NCBI RefSeq assembly: GCF_024256385.1
Contig: NZ_JAMLFW010000001.1
Location: 4,526,001-4,590,000, forward strand
Origin: Anatilimnocola floriformis
GTDB taxonomy: Bacteria; Planctomycetota; Planctomycetia; Pirellulales; Pirellulaceae
Length of the DNA stretch: 64,000 nt
Direction of reading: 5' to 3'
In this document: positions 9,842 through 19,190 of the stretch, piece by piece
Position numbering within the stretch: position 1 is the first letter of the stretch
Layout of the letters: each line of letters begins with the position of its first letter
Notes under the pieces: model-generated
What the model saw: the letters and a program-made list of their open reading frames with translations, nothing else
Databases searched by the model: none
Told to the model about the DNA's origin: nothing
Program-made: the position numbers and the translations under genes

Positions 9842-11590
9842 ATGTCGCGTTGGTTTCTCAAATTCCTTGTCGCGTTGCTTGCGATCTCGCCGGCATTCAC
9901 AACTCGCCCAACGTGCGCGGAGCAGCCCGCTCCACAAAAATGGACGCCAGCTGCCATCGGTGTGACTGGAACCGGAACTGAGATTCCAGCCTGGTTGAGC
10001 GCCCACGCCAGGCAACTGAACGCGTCAGAAAATCGGATCGTGGTAATTGGAGGGCATGATAACTCGGGCGCTTCCACTGACTTCGTGAAGAAACTGCTAG
10101 AGCGGGCCAAAGTGGCGAGTCCCAGCGTCCAACACAACGATGTCTCGTTCATTCCCGAGGTGTTCCCTAGTGGCTTGCCGGCAGACCTGGCATTGATCGC
10201 AGGTGGTAAATATCCGCCGCCAAGCAAAGGATTCTACGACGATAAAGTTCTTCCCGAGCAACGTTACCTATGGCGGTGGGTTGCGATGTATGGCGCAACT
10301 TTGGTTATTGATGTTCGCGCCGCTGAAGAGCCAGGACATTGGGCGTCTGAGGACGTCAGTTCTGATCAATTGACAAAGTTGCTTGAAGGCAGTCCCCTCG
10401 TAAAAAAGCTGGAAGCGCCTCGAGCGGATCATTTTGTTCGGCAAATCGCCGAAAAGGGAATCGAAGACGTCGGTCAGGTTCCAACACTGTTGATAAAGAT
10501 CACGGTTGGATCAGTGCCGGCTGAATTAGAGGCGGTTGAAAATATACTGTCTTCACCACCTCCCACAAAATCTTCAGCCCTGAAAGAGCTCAAGCGGCGT
10601 GAAGCGCGCACGCCGCGAGACCTCGCCACCGATTTAACAGTCGTCTACGGCCACGATCTCAAACAGGTCGCTTACATTCCCGTGCTGGCCGTTATCGGGC
10701 GATTGCGCAGCGCGGAGGCCACCAAAGATGAGAAGGAACTGTCTTCACTCCAAACCTTGCTGAGCCCGTTTGCCAAAGGGGAGCAAAACCCCGTCCCCCG
10801 CTCCGGCAGCGACCAGGCCGGTCACTTGCTCTTCGCCGAAATGGCGAAGCGCAGCGAGGGCAAAGAGCGCGAGCGCTGGATTGAATTATGCAAAGCGGCC
10901 GCCGATCAGGCGTTCTTCAAAAATGGCGAGCCGCAGCCACTCATGCCTTATCACAACGAGATGAGCGATGCGGTCTTCATGGCCACGCCGATTCTGTGTG
11001 CGACGGGAACGTTGACTGGCGAGAAGAAGTATTTCGATGCGGCTGTCGTGCATTTTCGCAACATGAAGAAACTGTGCCTGCGCGAGGACGGGCTCTATCG
11101 TCATTCGCCGCTCGACGAAGCAGCGTGGGGACGTGGCAATGGTTTTCCCGCGTTGGGACTCGCTTGGGCGCTGAGTGAGTTTCCCGAGGATCGCGCTGAG
11201 TTTGCGGAATTGAAAAAAGACTTTCAGAATCACATTGCTGCGTTGCTGAAGCACCAAGACCATTTTGGCTGTTGGCATCAGGTAATCGACAAGCCGGGGA
11301 GCTATCGCGAGTTCAGCGCGACGGCCATGATTGGTTGGGCGATGAAACGGGGTATCGATCGCGGCTGGCTCGACAAAAAAGAGTATCAGCCGGCGCTCGA
11401 CTGGGCCTGGCAAGCCGCGAAGCAACGGATTGTTCCCAAAGGCGTGATCGTGGATATCTGCACAGGCACGGGCAAGCAAAAATCACTGCGCGACTATTAC
11501 GACCGCCCTGCGATCTGGGGCGTCGATGCCCGCGGCGGCGCGATGGCGCTGATGTTTGCCACCGAGATGATGAACGCAGAGAAACCTTAG
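9842..11590 (+). CDS. Exported GH88/GH105-like glycoside hydrolase with an extra N-terminal domain
   Basis: The ATG at 9842 follows AGAGG and gives 582 residues with a signal peptide ending near TCAEQ. The C-terminal half (about 235-580) has the alpha/alpha-barrel signatures of unsaturated rhamnogalacturonyl/glucuronyl hydrolases: PLMPYHNEMSDAVFMATPIL, DEAAWGRGNGFPALGLAWAL, the WHQVIDKPGSYREFSATAMI region and WGVDARGGAMAL. The acidic residues in the NEMSD and SPLDEAAWGRGNG segments fit the catalytic positions of the family. The N-terminal half (about 30-230) is unassigned; IVVIGGHDNSGASTDFVKKLL could be a peptidase- or hydrolase-like fold. It probably trims unsaturated uronic acids from polysaccharide fragments. 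Confidence 0.8.
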   Translation: MSRWFLKFLVALLAISPAFTTRPTCAEQPAPQKWTPAAIGVTGTGTEIPAWLSAHARQLNASENRIVVIGGHDNSGASTDFVKKLLERAKVASPSVQHNDVSFIPEVFPSGLPADLALIAGGKYPPPSKGFYDDKVLPEQRYLWRWVAMYGATLVIDVRAAEEPGHWASEDVSSDQLTKLLEGSPLVKKLEAPRADHFVRQIAEKGIEDVGQVPTLLIKITVGSVPAELEAVENILSSPPPTKSSALKELKRREARTPRDLATDLTVVYGHDLKQVAYIPVLAVIGRLRSAEATKDEKELSSLQTLLSPFAKGEQNPVPRSGSDQAGHLLFAEMAKRSEGKERERWIELCKAAADQAFFKNGEPQPLMPYHNEMSDAVFMATPILCATGTLTGEKKYFDAAVVHFRNMKKLCLREDGLYRHSPLDEAAWGRGNGFPALGLAWALSEFPEDRAEFAELKKDFQNHIAALLKHQDHFGCWHQVIDKPGSYREFSATAMIGWAMKRGIDRGWLDKKEYQPALDWAWQAAKQRIVPKGVIVDICTGTGKQKSLRDYYDRPAIWGVDARGGAMALMFATEMMNAEKP

Positions 11591-11685
11591 CTCCGCGAAG
11601 CTGGCCTGCCGGGCAACAACAAAATCGCTGCCGATGGTAAACTCGTAGATGTTTGCTGAACGACGCCCTTTCCAACGAGCATGAA

Positions 11686-11877
11686 ATGACCGATCCAACC
11701 GGACAACGCGGCGGCTATCGCTCGGCGTGGTCGAGCCGCGCCGCGATCATCGGCCTGGGCGTGACGCTCGGTCTCGGCGCCAAATGGATCCGGCAGACCT
11801 GGGAATATCTGGCCCATCCGCCAGCCGCGGTAACCGCGCCGACAGAAGGTACGCCAGTGAAGCTGGAGCGCAAATAA
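11686..11877 (+). CDS. Small single-span membrane protein, unknown
   Basis: The frame starting at the ATG at 11686 encodes 63 residues. A short polar N-terminus is followed by a hydrophobic segment (RAAIIGLGVTLGLGAKWI) and a proline/threonine-rich tail ending in a basic LERK. A longer version from an upstream TTG is possible but unnecessary. It follows the glycoside hydrolase by 95 bases on the same strand. I recognise no family, and the ribosome-binding site is weak. Confidence 0.45.
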   Translation: MTDPTGQRGGYRSAWSSRAAIIGLGVTLGLGAKWIRQTWEYLAHPPAAVTAPTEGTPVKLERK

Positions 11878-12301
11878 TTGACAGCGCCGATAATTCGTCG
11901 ACGAAACAAAAAAGGCTTTTGCGCTGCTATATCGGGTTATGGCGGGGTAATAATCTCGAAGTCGGAAAATAAGGGGTTACGCGACGGCGCATTGCCGCAA
12001 AGCTCTTACTGCACGGTAGATACCGCGTCGACAGAGGCCGCAAGAGCTGAAAATGCGAGGCTGCCGAGTGGTTATAAAAAGCTTCCCAAAAAACCAGCAG
12101 ACACTGACCTAAGCCGATACAGAGCAATCGCTTACGACTCCATCGACAAATTCGCTCAGGTGTTATAGTTTCGCGACCGAGGAAAAATTAGCGGTGGTGT
12201 TCACACGGCCCCTCGCAGGAAGCTTGTGACGGAACTCCGTGCGAGCTAAGTTGTTCAATAGTCACGTTCTCTTCTCTCCACGTTTGACTACTGAGTGGGC
12301 G
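11878..12301. other. Intergenic region upstream of the DUF1559 gene
   Basis: These 424 bases contain short open frames (one of 96 codons at 11878) without ribosome-binding sites or recognisable domains; I do not regard them as genes. The region presumably carries the promoter and leader of the DUF1559 gene. No clear promoter hexamers or hairpins were identified. Confidence 0.4.
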
Positions 12302-13336
12302 ATGTCATTTTCCTCTCGTCGGCAGGGGTTCACACTCGTTGAACTCCTGGTTGTGATTGCCATCATTGGCGTGCTGGTCGCGTTGCTGTTGCCCGCAGTA
12401 CAAGCCGCTCGCGAAGCCGCCCGGCGGATGCAATGTGCCAATCATCAAAAGCAACTCGCGCTCGGGATGCAGAATTTTCATGACACGCTGCGGCGGTTGC
12501 CGCCAGGCGGAGCCATGGATCAAGCGCCCTTCGGCACCGATTTGTCGGTAGCCCCGATCACGCCGCGGTGGGGCAGCAGTTGGTACGTCTATATCCTGCC
12601 GTACATCGAACAGCAGCCGTTGTTCGACAAGTGGCAATTCACCGGTTCGTCGGGAGCATTCAATACGACCAACAACACCGCCGCCACCGGCGTAGTGATC
12701 AAGGTATTCTTCTGCCCCAGTTCACCACTGAAGATGAAGGCCCCAGACCGCCAGACTGGGTCGACGTTCGCCACGTATGTAGGCGTGAGCGGCGCCGTAA
12801 ACGGCCTCATGCCTGATTTCAACGAAACACGTGTTAACCCTCTGAGCTGCGCCGGCATTGTCAGCGGTGGCGGTGTGTTGATTCCCAACGGTGAACTGAA
12901 GTTTGGCGACATCAGTGATGGCAGCAGCAACACAATGTGCATCAGCGAGCAAGGGAACTACTTGAAGGATACAAGCGGAGTGCGGCAAGAGTGGAGAGCG
13001 TCTCAGACATGGGGCTGGTACTTGGGCGTGAAGTCGCCCGGTGTACCGCCAAACTTTGATAATACCGGCGGCGACAACCGCCAGCCGAACATGACCACGA
13101 TCCGTTATCCGATCAATTACGCGCCGGCAGCCGGTTGGACCAATGACGTCGCTGGCCTGGGTGTGGGTATCAACGTGAACTGCGTGGGTGCCAATGTGCC
13201 GCTCAGCGGTGGCCATCCGGCCGGCGTGAATGCGGCGTTTGCGGATGGCTCGGTGCGGTTCGTCACCAACGCCACGCCGCTGGCTATTCTCGCCAACATG
13301 GCCACGCGCGACGACGGCGTGCCGCTGTCGCAGTAA
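12302..13336 (+). CDS. DUF1559 family protein with prepilin-type N-terminus
   Basis: The ATG at 12302 is chosen because it directly precedes the prepilin leader SSRRQGFTLVELLVVIAI; the longer frame from 12239 adds an unlikely tail. The protein has 344 residues. The G-FTLVE cleavage/methylation motif and hydrophobic helix are followed by AVQAAREAARRMQCANHQ, a DUF1559 hallmark, and the C-terminus has the H-x9-DG motif (HPAGVNAAFADGSVRF). The family is hugely expanded in planctomycetes. Its members are pseudopilin-like exported proteins of unknown function. It precedes a small lipoprotein gene by 33 bases, a frequent pairing. Confidence 0.93.
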   Translation: MSFSSRRQGFTLVELLVVIAIIGVLVALLLPAVQAAREAARRMQCANHQKQLALGMQNFHDTLRRLPPGGAMDQAPFGTDLSVAPITPRWGSSWYVYILPYIEQQPLFDKWQFTGSSGAFNTTNNTAATGVVIKVFFCPSSPLKMKAPDRQTGSTFATYVGVSGAVNGLMPDFNETRVNPLSCAGIVSGGGVLIPNGELKFGDISDGSSNTMCISEQGNYLKDTSGVRQEWRASQTWGWYLGVKSPGVPPNFDNTGGDNRQPNMTTIRYPINYAPAAGWTNDVAGLGVGINVNCVGANVPLSGGHPAGVNAAFADGSVRFVTNATPLAILANMATRDDGVPLSQ

Positions 13337-13369
13337 GTTCAGTTCCGCCGTCTCTAGAAGTGACTTTCC

Positions 13370-13756
13370 ATGCAACGTTTTGTTCTGGTCTTGATGCTCG
13401 CGCTCGCGTTTTGCACCGGCTGCGCAAAGAAAGGGCCGAAGTTTTTTCCCGTCAGTGGCACGGTGACGCTCGATGGTCAGCCGCTGCCGGAAGGCACGAT
13501 TCACTTCAAATCGACGGCGACCGGCGGCTTGCCGGAATCGTTGCCGGTTAAAGACGGGAAGTTCGCCGGCAAGGCCGTGGAAGGAGCTTGTCGCGTGGAA
13601 GTGACCGCCTATCGGCAGATTCCGATCGCAGGCGAAATGGGCGGCTCCGTGCAGGAACCGTTGATTGCGTCACGGTTCAATTCGCTAAGCACTCTGACGG
13701 CGGAAGTGAAGGCTGCCGGGCCGAATGCTTTTGATTTCAAGGTCGAGAGTAAGTAG
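13370..13756 (+). CDS. Small lipoprotein with a carboxypeptidase-regulatory-like beta domain
   Basis: The protein has 128 residues. MQRFVLVLMLALAFCTGC is a lipoprotein signal with the lipidated Cys at position 18. The remainder begins FFPVSGTVTLDGQPLPEGTIHF, the planctomycete transthyretin/carboxypeptidase-regulatory-like fold that commonly follows DUF1559 genes. It is probably cotranscribed with the upstream prepilin-like gene. It is most likely a cell-envelope protein; the molecular role is unknown. Confidence 0.85.
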   Translation: MQRFVLVLMLALAFCTGCAKKGPKFFPVSGTVTLDGQPLPEGTIHFKSTATGGLPESLPVKDGKFAGKAVEGACRVEVTAYRQIPIAGEMGGSVQEPLIASRFNSLSTLTAEVKAAGPNAFDFKVESK

Positions 13757-13761
13757 CTACC

Positions 13762-13912
13762 GTCGTCGATCCGCTCCGCGGTCGATGAATGGAGCTGGTT
13801 ACTGTGTGATCAGCGAGGCTGCAGACTCAACCCGAATTAAGAATGTAGTTACTGAATTTGGTGGCTACCGGATAGTGACTTTCGGTCATCGACCGCGGAG
13901 CGGATCGACGAC
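13762..13912. repeat. 151-base element with 27-base perfect terminal inverted repeats
   Basis: Bases 13762-13788 are the exact reverse complement of 13886-13912, with 97 bases between. It fills the gap between two converging genes. There is no reading frame inside, and no clear target-site duplication. It could be a miniature inverted-repeat element or a chromosome-wide intergenic repeat that also acts as a two-way terminator. Confidence 0.75.
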
Positions 13913-13917
13913 TGCCA

Positions 13918-14748
13918 CTAGGGAGTCGGCTTGAGCATCTTGTCGAGCAGCGACATTACCACGCCACGGTAGACTCGTTCGAGCAGCGGGTTTTGCTTGA
14001 TCAGCTCAAAGGTCTTGAACGCCGATTCGCCTTCGGCGGCGGGAAGCTCAGCTTCCTGCGTGCGGCCGGCGGCGTCGATGAGAATGGCGATGTATTTAAA
14101 CGTGCCGTCGGCGAGCATCTCGCGGCGAACATCGTGCAGCTGAGCGGTTTCAGTATCAAACTCGCCGGGAACCGGCTCTTTGGACGGCGTCGTCGCGCGG
14201 GCGCCAGTGCTGAGCAGTTTGCTGAGGTGAGCGCTGACTTGCTCGACCGACTCGGCCGTGGCGACCTGATTGAGTTGGCCGGTCATTTCCTTCAAGCGGT
14301 CCTGGTTTTCTTCAGCCGAGTGCTGATCGGCGCTGGTGATCGATTCTAGAAGCCGGCCCGTCAGAAACTTTTTGTCAGCGGCGAACTCTTCCGAGGTTCG
14401 GCTGTCTAGCTCGGTGTTGGTAAGCGATTGCCAGCGTGGATCGTCTTTAGCGGCTTCGTTCGAGGCTTCCAAATTGCTAATGTCGGCGGCGTCTTGGGCG
14501 AGGAAATCGCCCGGCGGTTTTTCGAACGGAGTCAGCTCGAAGGCCTCGGGTTCGGCGGTCCCCTCCTGCCCAGCAACCTGCGGCAGACCGGCGGGCGCCA
14601 GCGGAAACTCGGGCGGCACGACGGCGACATAGAGAACCTGGGCCGCGATCAGGGTGAGCAGGAACGCTCGCCCCCAAACGTACGTACGCAAGTTCCAGCC
14701 CGTGCGGGGCTTGGTGGGCTTCGGCGGTCGTTTGCGAAACCAGAACAT
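13918..14748 (-). CDS. Single-span membrane protein with long extracytoplasmic region, unknown
   Basis: The frame from the ATG at 14748 encodes 276 residues. It has a basic, proline-rich cytoplasmic start (FWFRKRPPKPTKPRTG), one membrane helix (AFLLTLIAAQVLYVAVV), then an acidic, helical, low-complexity exported part and a more structured C-terminal 90 residues. The latter includes YIAILIDAAGRTQEAELP and ends near LLDKMLKPTP. No family was recognised. It lies 151 bases downstream of the sugar ABC ATPase on the same strand, so it might be cotranscribed with that operon. Codon use resembles that of its neighbours. Confidence 0.7.
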   Translation of the reverse strand: MFWFRKRPPKPTKPRTGWNLRTYVWGRAFLLTLIAAQVLYVAVVPPEFPLAPAGLPQVAGQEGTAEPEAFELTPFEKPPGDFLAQDAADISNLEASNEAAKDDPRWQSLTNTELDSRTSEEFAADKKFLTGRLLESITSADQHSAEENQDRLKEMTGQLNQVATAESVEQVSAHLSKLLSTGARATTPSKEPVPGEFDTETAQLHDVRREMLADGTFKYIAILIDAAGRTQEAELPAAEGESAFKTFELIKQNPLLERVYRGVVMSLLDKMLKPTP

Positions 14749-14899
14749 GTGCGTGCGTACGGCGGCTCGGAAATCGCCCTGAAATAATCGATAGAGGTAG
14801 CTTAACTCTAGGCGGGGACCCGTCTGGATGCAATGTCGGCCGGAGAGAGGCAGACCTTTAAAAAGACGACGTTAAGATTGTGAGACCGAGATGGCCAAC

Positions 14900-16435
14900 T
14901 TAGCTCGCTTTCGCCCGGCCCATGGTGGCAGCTTCGAGAATCTTGTGCTCGGTCGCCTCGGCCCGCTGGAACGAGGCGGTGAGGTTGCCTTCGCTGAGGA
15001 CCAGAATGCGATCGCAAACGGTGAGGAGTTCCGGCAGTTCGCTGCTGGTCATGATCACGCCGATGCCCTCGCGGCAAAGCTTGTCGATCAGACGATAAAG
15101 CTCGGCTTTGGCGCCGACATCGACGCCGCGCGTGGGATCGTCGAGCAGCAACACGCGGGGATTCGTGAGGAGCCAGCGACCGATGATGCACTTCTGCTGA
15201 TTGCCGCCGCTGAGACTGGTGATGGCAGCAGAAAGACCGGCAGTTTTCACGGCGAGACGCTGACTCACTTCGGTGGCCATCGCCCATTCGCGTTTGCCGT
15301 CGATCACACCCAACGCGCCCGTTTTGTCGAGCGTGCAGAGGGAAATATTCTGGCCGACATTCATCGCGGCAAAGATGCCGAGACGCTTGCGGTCTTCGGT
15401 GACGAGGGCAATTCCCTCCCGGCAGGCATCGACCGGATGACGGAGCGAAAGCTCGCGGCCGAGGAGCTCAATGCTTCCTTGCGGACGAACTTCCGATGCG
15501 CCGAAGAGGCATTCCAGCAGTTCCGTTCGCCCTGCACCCATGAGGCCGGCAAAGCCGAGGACTTCGCCGCGGCGGAGCTCGAACGAAATGTCTTTCAAGC
15601 GATAGCCGCGAGCATGACCGGGCCACGGCAACGAGAGATTGCTGACCTTCAGCAGCACTTCCTTGGTTTGGCGCTCGCCGCCGAAGTCGATGGCGTCGAT
15701 TTCGCGGCCGACCATCAGATGCGTGATCTGCTGAGCGTTCGTTTCGCTCTTGTTCAACGTCTTCACCGTCTTGCCATCGCGGAGCACCGTGATGCGATCG
15801 GCCAGATGAAAGACCTCGTCCATCTTGTGCGAGATGTAGAGGATGGTCACGCCGCGTTTGCGGAGGCGTTCAATCACGCGATACAAGCGACTCACTTCGG
15901 ATTCGGTGAGAGCGCTCGTCGGTTCGTCCATGATCAGGATGTCACTCTGCAGCGACAGGGCCTTGGCGATTTCGAGGAGTTGCTGATCACCGACGCGCAG
16001 CTGACCGGCGAGCGTGCGCGGGTTTACATCGCACTCGAGCTCGCGCAGGAGCTGAGCGGCTGCTTGCTCCATCGCTGCGTCGTCACGCAGGCCGAGCCAG
16101 CCGCGGATTTCGCGACCGAGAAAGACATTGGCCGCGGCGGAAAGTTGTTCGACGAGATTCAGCTCTTGATGAATGATGCTCACGCCGGCCGCTTCGGCAT
16201 CGCGGGTGCTGCGAAAGCGCGCCGGTTTGCCGCCGAGGAGCAGCTCTCCCTCAAATTCGGCGATCACGCCGGAGAGGATTTTCATCAGCGTGCTTTTGCC
16301 CGCGCCGTTTTCGCCACAGATGGCGTGCAATTCGCCGGGCAGGATCTCGAGCGAAACATCTTGCAGCGCGATGACGCCAGGAAAACGCTTGGTGACCTGA
16401 CGAATGGCGATGATGGGCTGTGCGGGCGTCGGCAT
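14900..16435 (-). CDS. Sugar ABC transporter ATP-binding protein, ribose (RbsA) type
   Basis: The protein has 511 residues with two fused ATPase halves, the normal form for this carbohydrate family. The first half has Walker A GENGAGKST, a degenerate signature (LRVGDQQLLEIAKAL) and Walker B ILIMDEPTSAL. The second half has a weak Walker A region (GLMGAGRTE), the signature LSGGNQQKCIIGRWL and VLLLDDPTRGVDVG. The lack of a Lys in the second Walker A is typical of RbsA/MglA proteins. The start follows AAAGGTGAG and lies 12 bases after the permease stop. It energises import of a sugar with the permease and binding protein upstream. Confidence 0.93.
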   Translation of the reverse strand: MPTPAQPIIAIRQVTKRFPGVIALQDVSLEILPGELHAICGENGAGKSTLMKILSGVIAEFEGELLLGGKPARFRSTRDAEAAGVSIIHQELNLVEQLSAAANVFLGREIRGWLGLRDDAAMEQAAAQLLRELECDVNPRTLAGQLRVGDQQLLEIAKALSLQSDILIMDEPTSALTESEVSRLYRVIERLRKRGVTILYISHKMDEVFHLADRITVLRDGKTVKTLNKSETNAQQITHLMVGREIDAIDFGGERQTKEVLLKVSNLSLPWPGHARGYRLKDISFELRRGEVLGFAGLMGAGRTELLECLFGASEVRPQGSIELLGRELSLRHPVDACREGIALVTEDRKRLGIFAAMNVGQNISLCTLDKTGALGVIDGKREWAMATEVSQRLAVKTAGLSAAITSLSGGNQQKCIIGRWLLTNPRVLLLDDPTRGVDVGAKAELYRLIDKLCREGIGVIMTSSELPELLTVCDRILVLSEGNLTASFQRAEATEHKILEAATMGRAKAS

Positions 16436-16447
16436 CGCTCACCTTTG

Positions 16448-17674
16448 TTAGTTGCGCGGCGTGCGGGCAAAAACGCTGCGTACTTCGGCGATTTTTACAC
16501 CCACGAGCAGCAGCAGCGTCGCACCGCCCACAATCAGACCGGTGCGTGTGCCCAGCGTGATCATGGCGACAATTCCACTGGTAAGGGCCAACGTGGGAAT
16601 GGCGCACAACCCTCGCAGCCCAGCAAACAACTGTCCGCCGTTGGCGAGCAATTGCCGGATCTGCGTCAACGTCACGGCCAGCACCACGACGCTGCCGACG
16701 ATGAAACCTTCCCAAACATCGCTGTTGGTCTTGATGATTTTGGCAACGGCGTCGATGACGACGCGGAGAAATATCACGCCGAGCACAGTTCCGGAAACAG
16801 TGCCCACGCCGCCCGCGAGCGAACAGCCGCCAACGACGGCTGCCGCAATCGCGTTCAGTTCATAGCCACGGGCCAGAGTGATTGGATCCACCGAGCTGAC
16901 GTCGGCCAGATAGAAAATAGCCGCCAGTCCGCCAGTGAAGGCACTAAAACAATAAGCGGCCCATTTGAGGTTCTCGGTGCGGATGCCACTGAGCCGAGTG
17001 GCCTGCTCATTGCCGCCGAGAGCGTAAAAGTGTCGGCCCAAAACGGTGCGCCGCAACACAAACCAGGTGAACAGAGCAAGGACCAGAAAGACCGTGACCG
17101 GCACCCAGACATTATCACGCAGGTAGTAGAAGAAGCCGTCGTTGACATAGAGCTTCGATCCGCTCCGGCCTTTCAATTCGTTGACATACTCACACAGCGC
17201 GTGCGCCAAACTGCGCAGGCCCACGAGCGTGGCCAGCGTCGCAATAAACGGTGGCAAACGAATGGCCGTGATCAACCACGTGTGCAAATTGCCAATCAAT
17301 ATTCCGGCGAGCAGACTGGCAAATATCGCCGCCCCCACCGGCAGCAAACCCGCCGAAGCTCCCAGTGGCAATTCGTTGGGGGCCAGCAAGGTGTAGACGC
17401 TCGCGCAGACGGTGGCGGAGAAGGCAATCGTGGAACCGCCCGAAAGGTCGATGCCGCCGGCAATAATCACCACCGACACACCGAGGGCAAGAATGCCCAA
17501 GGTCGACGCGCGGTAAGCGACCAATTGCAAGCTCGGCCCAGGTCGCTTGTAGTAGGTGTGCTTGTTGTCGGCGAGCGCGGTAAACGAAACAACCAGCGCG
17601 ATTGCAATCAGCAACGCGACTTCGGTTGTAAACCAGCGATAACGGCCGGAGCCAGATTGACCGACTGAATTCAT
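16448..17674 (-). CDS. Sugar ABC transporter permease, RbsC type
   Basis: The ATG at 17674 forms an ATGA overlap with the stop of the binding-protein gene, which fixes the start better than the TTG at 17704. The product has 408 residues with about ten hydrophobic segments. It carries the family signature around GELNAIAAAVVGGCSLAGGV and IIAGGIDLSGGSTIAF near the N-terminal half. A less typical insertion (NELKGRSGSKLYVNDG) sits in a loop of the middle region. It forms the membrane channel of the importer, probably as a dimer bound to the ATPase. Confidence 0.92.
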   Translation of the reverse strand: MNSVGQSGSGRYRWFTTEVALLIAIALVVSFTALADNKHTYYKRPGPSLQLVAYRASTLGILALGVSVVIIAGGIDLSGGSTIAFSATVCASVYTLLAPNELPLGASAGLLPVGAAIFASLLAGILIGNLHTWLITAIRLPPFIATLATLVGLRSLAHALCEYVNELKGRSGSKLYVNDGFFYYLRDNVWVPVTVFLVLALFTWFVLRRTVLGRHFYALGGNEQATRLSGIRTENLKWAAYCFSAFTGGLAAIFYLADVSSVDPITLARGYELNAIAAAVVGGCSLAGGVGTVSGTVLGVIFLRVVIDAVAKIIKTNSDVWEGFIVGSVVVLAVTLTQIRQLLANGGQLFAGLRGLCAIPTLALTSGIVAMITLGTRTGLIVGGATLLLLVGVKIAEVRSVFARTPRN

Positions 17675-18795
17675 GAGCTGGGTAGGCCGTACTTCTTGAG
17701 CCAATCCTTCAGAGTAGACAGCGGCATAAACTCCAAGCCCTTGTAGGGCCCCGCCGGTTCTGCAGCGGCCTTTTCGGCAACGGCTTTCAGCGGCGAGCCT
17801 TCGTCGGGATAGACCAACTTCAAAGGAGTGGTGTAAAGATCGCCGTCGGGATCTTTGCCGAAGTTGGGAAACAGCTCATCGATGGTGGCTTGATCTTTGG
17901 TGTGCATCGCCTTGAGGAGACGAACCGAAAGCCGGCCCATCTCATAAGGATTTTGCACGCACATCGCATCGAGATTGCCGCCAGCCATCGCGAGAATCGA
18001 GTTCTTGTCGGCGTCGAACGTGACGAGCGTCAAGTTCTTCCGGGCATCGCGTTGCTTGGCAATCGTGCTGATGGCCGGGCCGTTGTAAGCCCAGATGCCG
18101 ACCAGCGCGACCAGATCGTCGTGATTGGTCAACGCATTCGAGACGTTGTCGTTCGCGCGGCCCAGGTCGGTATCGTCGGCCATCCGATCGCGTTCGGTGA
18201 AATCACTCCCGAGGCCGGCCTTCACGCCGTCCATGCGGTTGCGAGCGTTGTCGCTATCGGTGAGACCAGCGAATTGGACGTAGGCGCCCTTTTCAACCTT
18301 GCGTTCGTTCAGCAGGGTCTTGGTCACCGTGCCGAGCAACTTGCCAGCTTCAAAGTTGTTGGTGCCAATGTAATAAGGACGGGCGTCGCGATACTTGGTC
18401 CGGTTCACGTCGTTGTCGACCGTGATGACTTTAATTCCTTGCGACTGCAACTTTTTCAGTTGCTCGATGATCGCTTGGTTGTCGGGCTCGGTCACCGTCA
18501 GCGCGACACCCACGATGTCGGTCTGCGTGCCAAACTGCTTGAGCTTGTCGATCTGCCCCGACGCCGTGCCGTCGTTCGATTCCATCGAAACGCTGAGCCC
18601 TGACCCGGCCAGGTCGAACTCTTTTTCTCCGGCCACTAGTCCAGCCTTGCATGCATCCCAGTAGGGATTCGGCACGTTGATCAAGAAGACAAATCGCTTG
18701 GTTGCCGATTTGTCGTCCGAAGAATTGCACGCCGCGAATAAGAGAAGGGTGACCGCCAAAAGTGCGACACCCGAACGGAGCATCTTGCTTAGCAT
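17671..18795 (-). CDS. Sugar ABC transporter substrate-binding lipoprotein
   Basis: The ATG at 18795 gives 374 residues and a lipoprotein signal whose lipobox is LLFAAC; upstream in-frame codons only lengthen a non-signal tail. The body is a periplasmic-binding-protein type 4 fold (FVFLINVPNPYWDACKAGLV, GVALTVTEPDNQAIIEQL, VITVDNDVN, YIGTNNFEAGKLLG). Ribose/galactose/xylose-like sugars or related ligands are likely; the ligand cannot be read from the sequence. It is the first large gene of the transporter operon, and its stop overlaps the permease start. Confidence 0.92.
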   Translation of the reverse strand: MLSKMLRSGVALLAVTLLLFAACNSSDDKSATKRFVFLINVPNPYWDACKAGLVAGEKEFDLAGSGLSVSMESNDGTASGQIDKLKQFGTQTDIVGVALTVTEPDNQAIIEQLKKLQSQGIKVITVDNDVNRTKYRDARPYYIGTNNFEAGKLLGTVTKTLLNERKVEKGAYVQFAGLTDSDNARNRMDGVKAGLGSDFTERDRMADDTDLGRANDNVSNALTNHDDLVALVGIWAYNGPAISTIAKQRDARKNLTLVTFDADKNSILAMAGGNLDAMCVQNPYEMGRLSVRLLKAMHTKDQATIDELFPNFGKDPDGDLYTTPLKLVYPDEGSPLKAVAEKAAAEPAGPYKGLEFMPLSTLKDWLKKYGLPSS

Positions 18796-18842
18796 GGAAA
18801 GAGAACCCTGGAGAGGAGAGGGCCAACAACCCAAACAGCGAA

Positions 18843-18965
18843 CTACTTCTTGCCTTCTTCGGTCGTGTTGGGCGAACCGCCGCGGCCGCTATCCGGAGCA
18901 CAGCCCGCAATCGCACCACAAGTGACCGCCAACAACATCGTCCACAGCAACCAGTTACGCAACAT
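18843..18965 (-). CDS. Forty-residue lipoprotein leading the sugar transporter operon
   Basis: The ATG at 18965, with a GGAG eight bases upstream, opens a 40-codon frame ending in TAG at 18843. The product MLRNWLLWTMLLAVTCGAIA-GC has a clean lipoprotein signal with Cys at 22. A short polar tail, APDSGRGGSPNTTEEGKK, follows. The gene sits 47 bases before the substrate-binding lipoprotein on the same strand, so it is probably the first gene of the operon. No family was recognised. It may be a small accessory lipoprotein. Confidence 0.6.
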   Translation of the reverse strand: MLRNWLLWTMLLAVTCGAIAGCAPDSGRGGSPNTTEEGKK

Positions 18966-19190
18966 GTCAAACTCCAAAAACGCTCGATGAGCAAAGTGAG
19001 GTAGGCAAAACCCAAAATCTTAATAGGGCCTTGCCAGCAACGCAAGCGACAGCAAACCAGACCGCAACTCGTCGTCAACTTCGCGGCCGACGAATGCCGA
19101 TGCTATGCAAAGGAGACCCCGCCGCTCCACCGAATATTCCCGCCTTATCTGCCTGCCTACTCTTCTCTTCTGCTCGACCCTGGATCCCCT

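Noticed and set aside
11878-12168. 96-codon frame upstream of the DUF1559 gene
   Set aside because: No ribosome-binding site, atypical composition and no recognised domain; probably leader DNA.
14891-17668. 925-codon plus-strand open frame
   Set aside because: It runs antisense through the clear ABC ATPase and permease genes. Its product is low-complexity and family-less, as expected for a GC-rich shadow frame.
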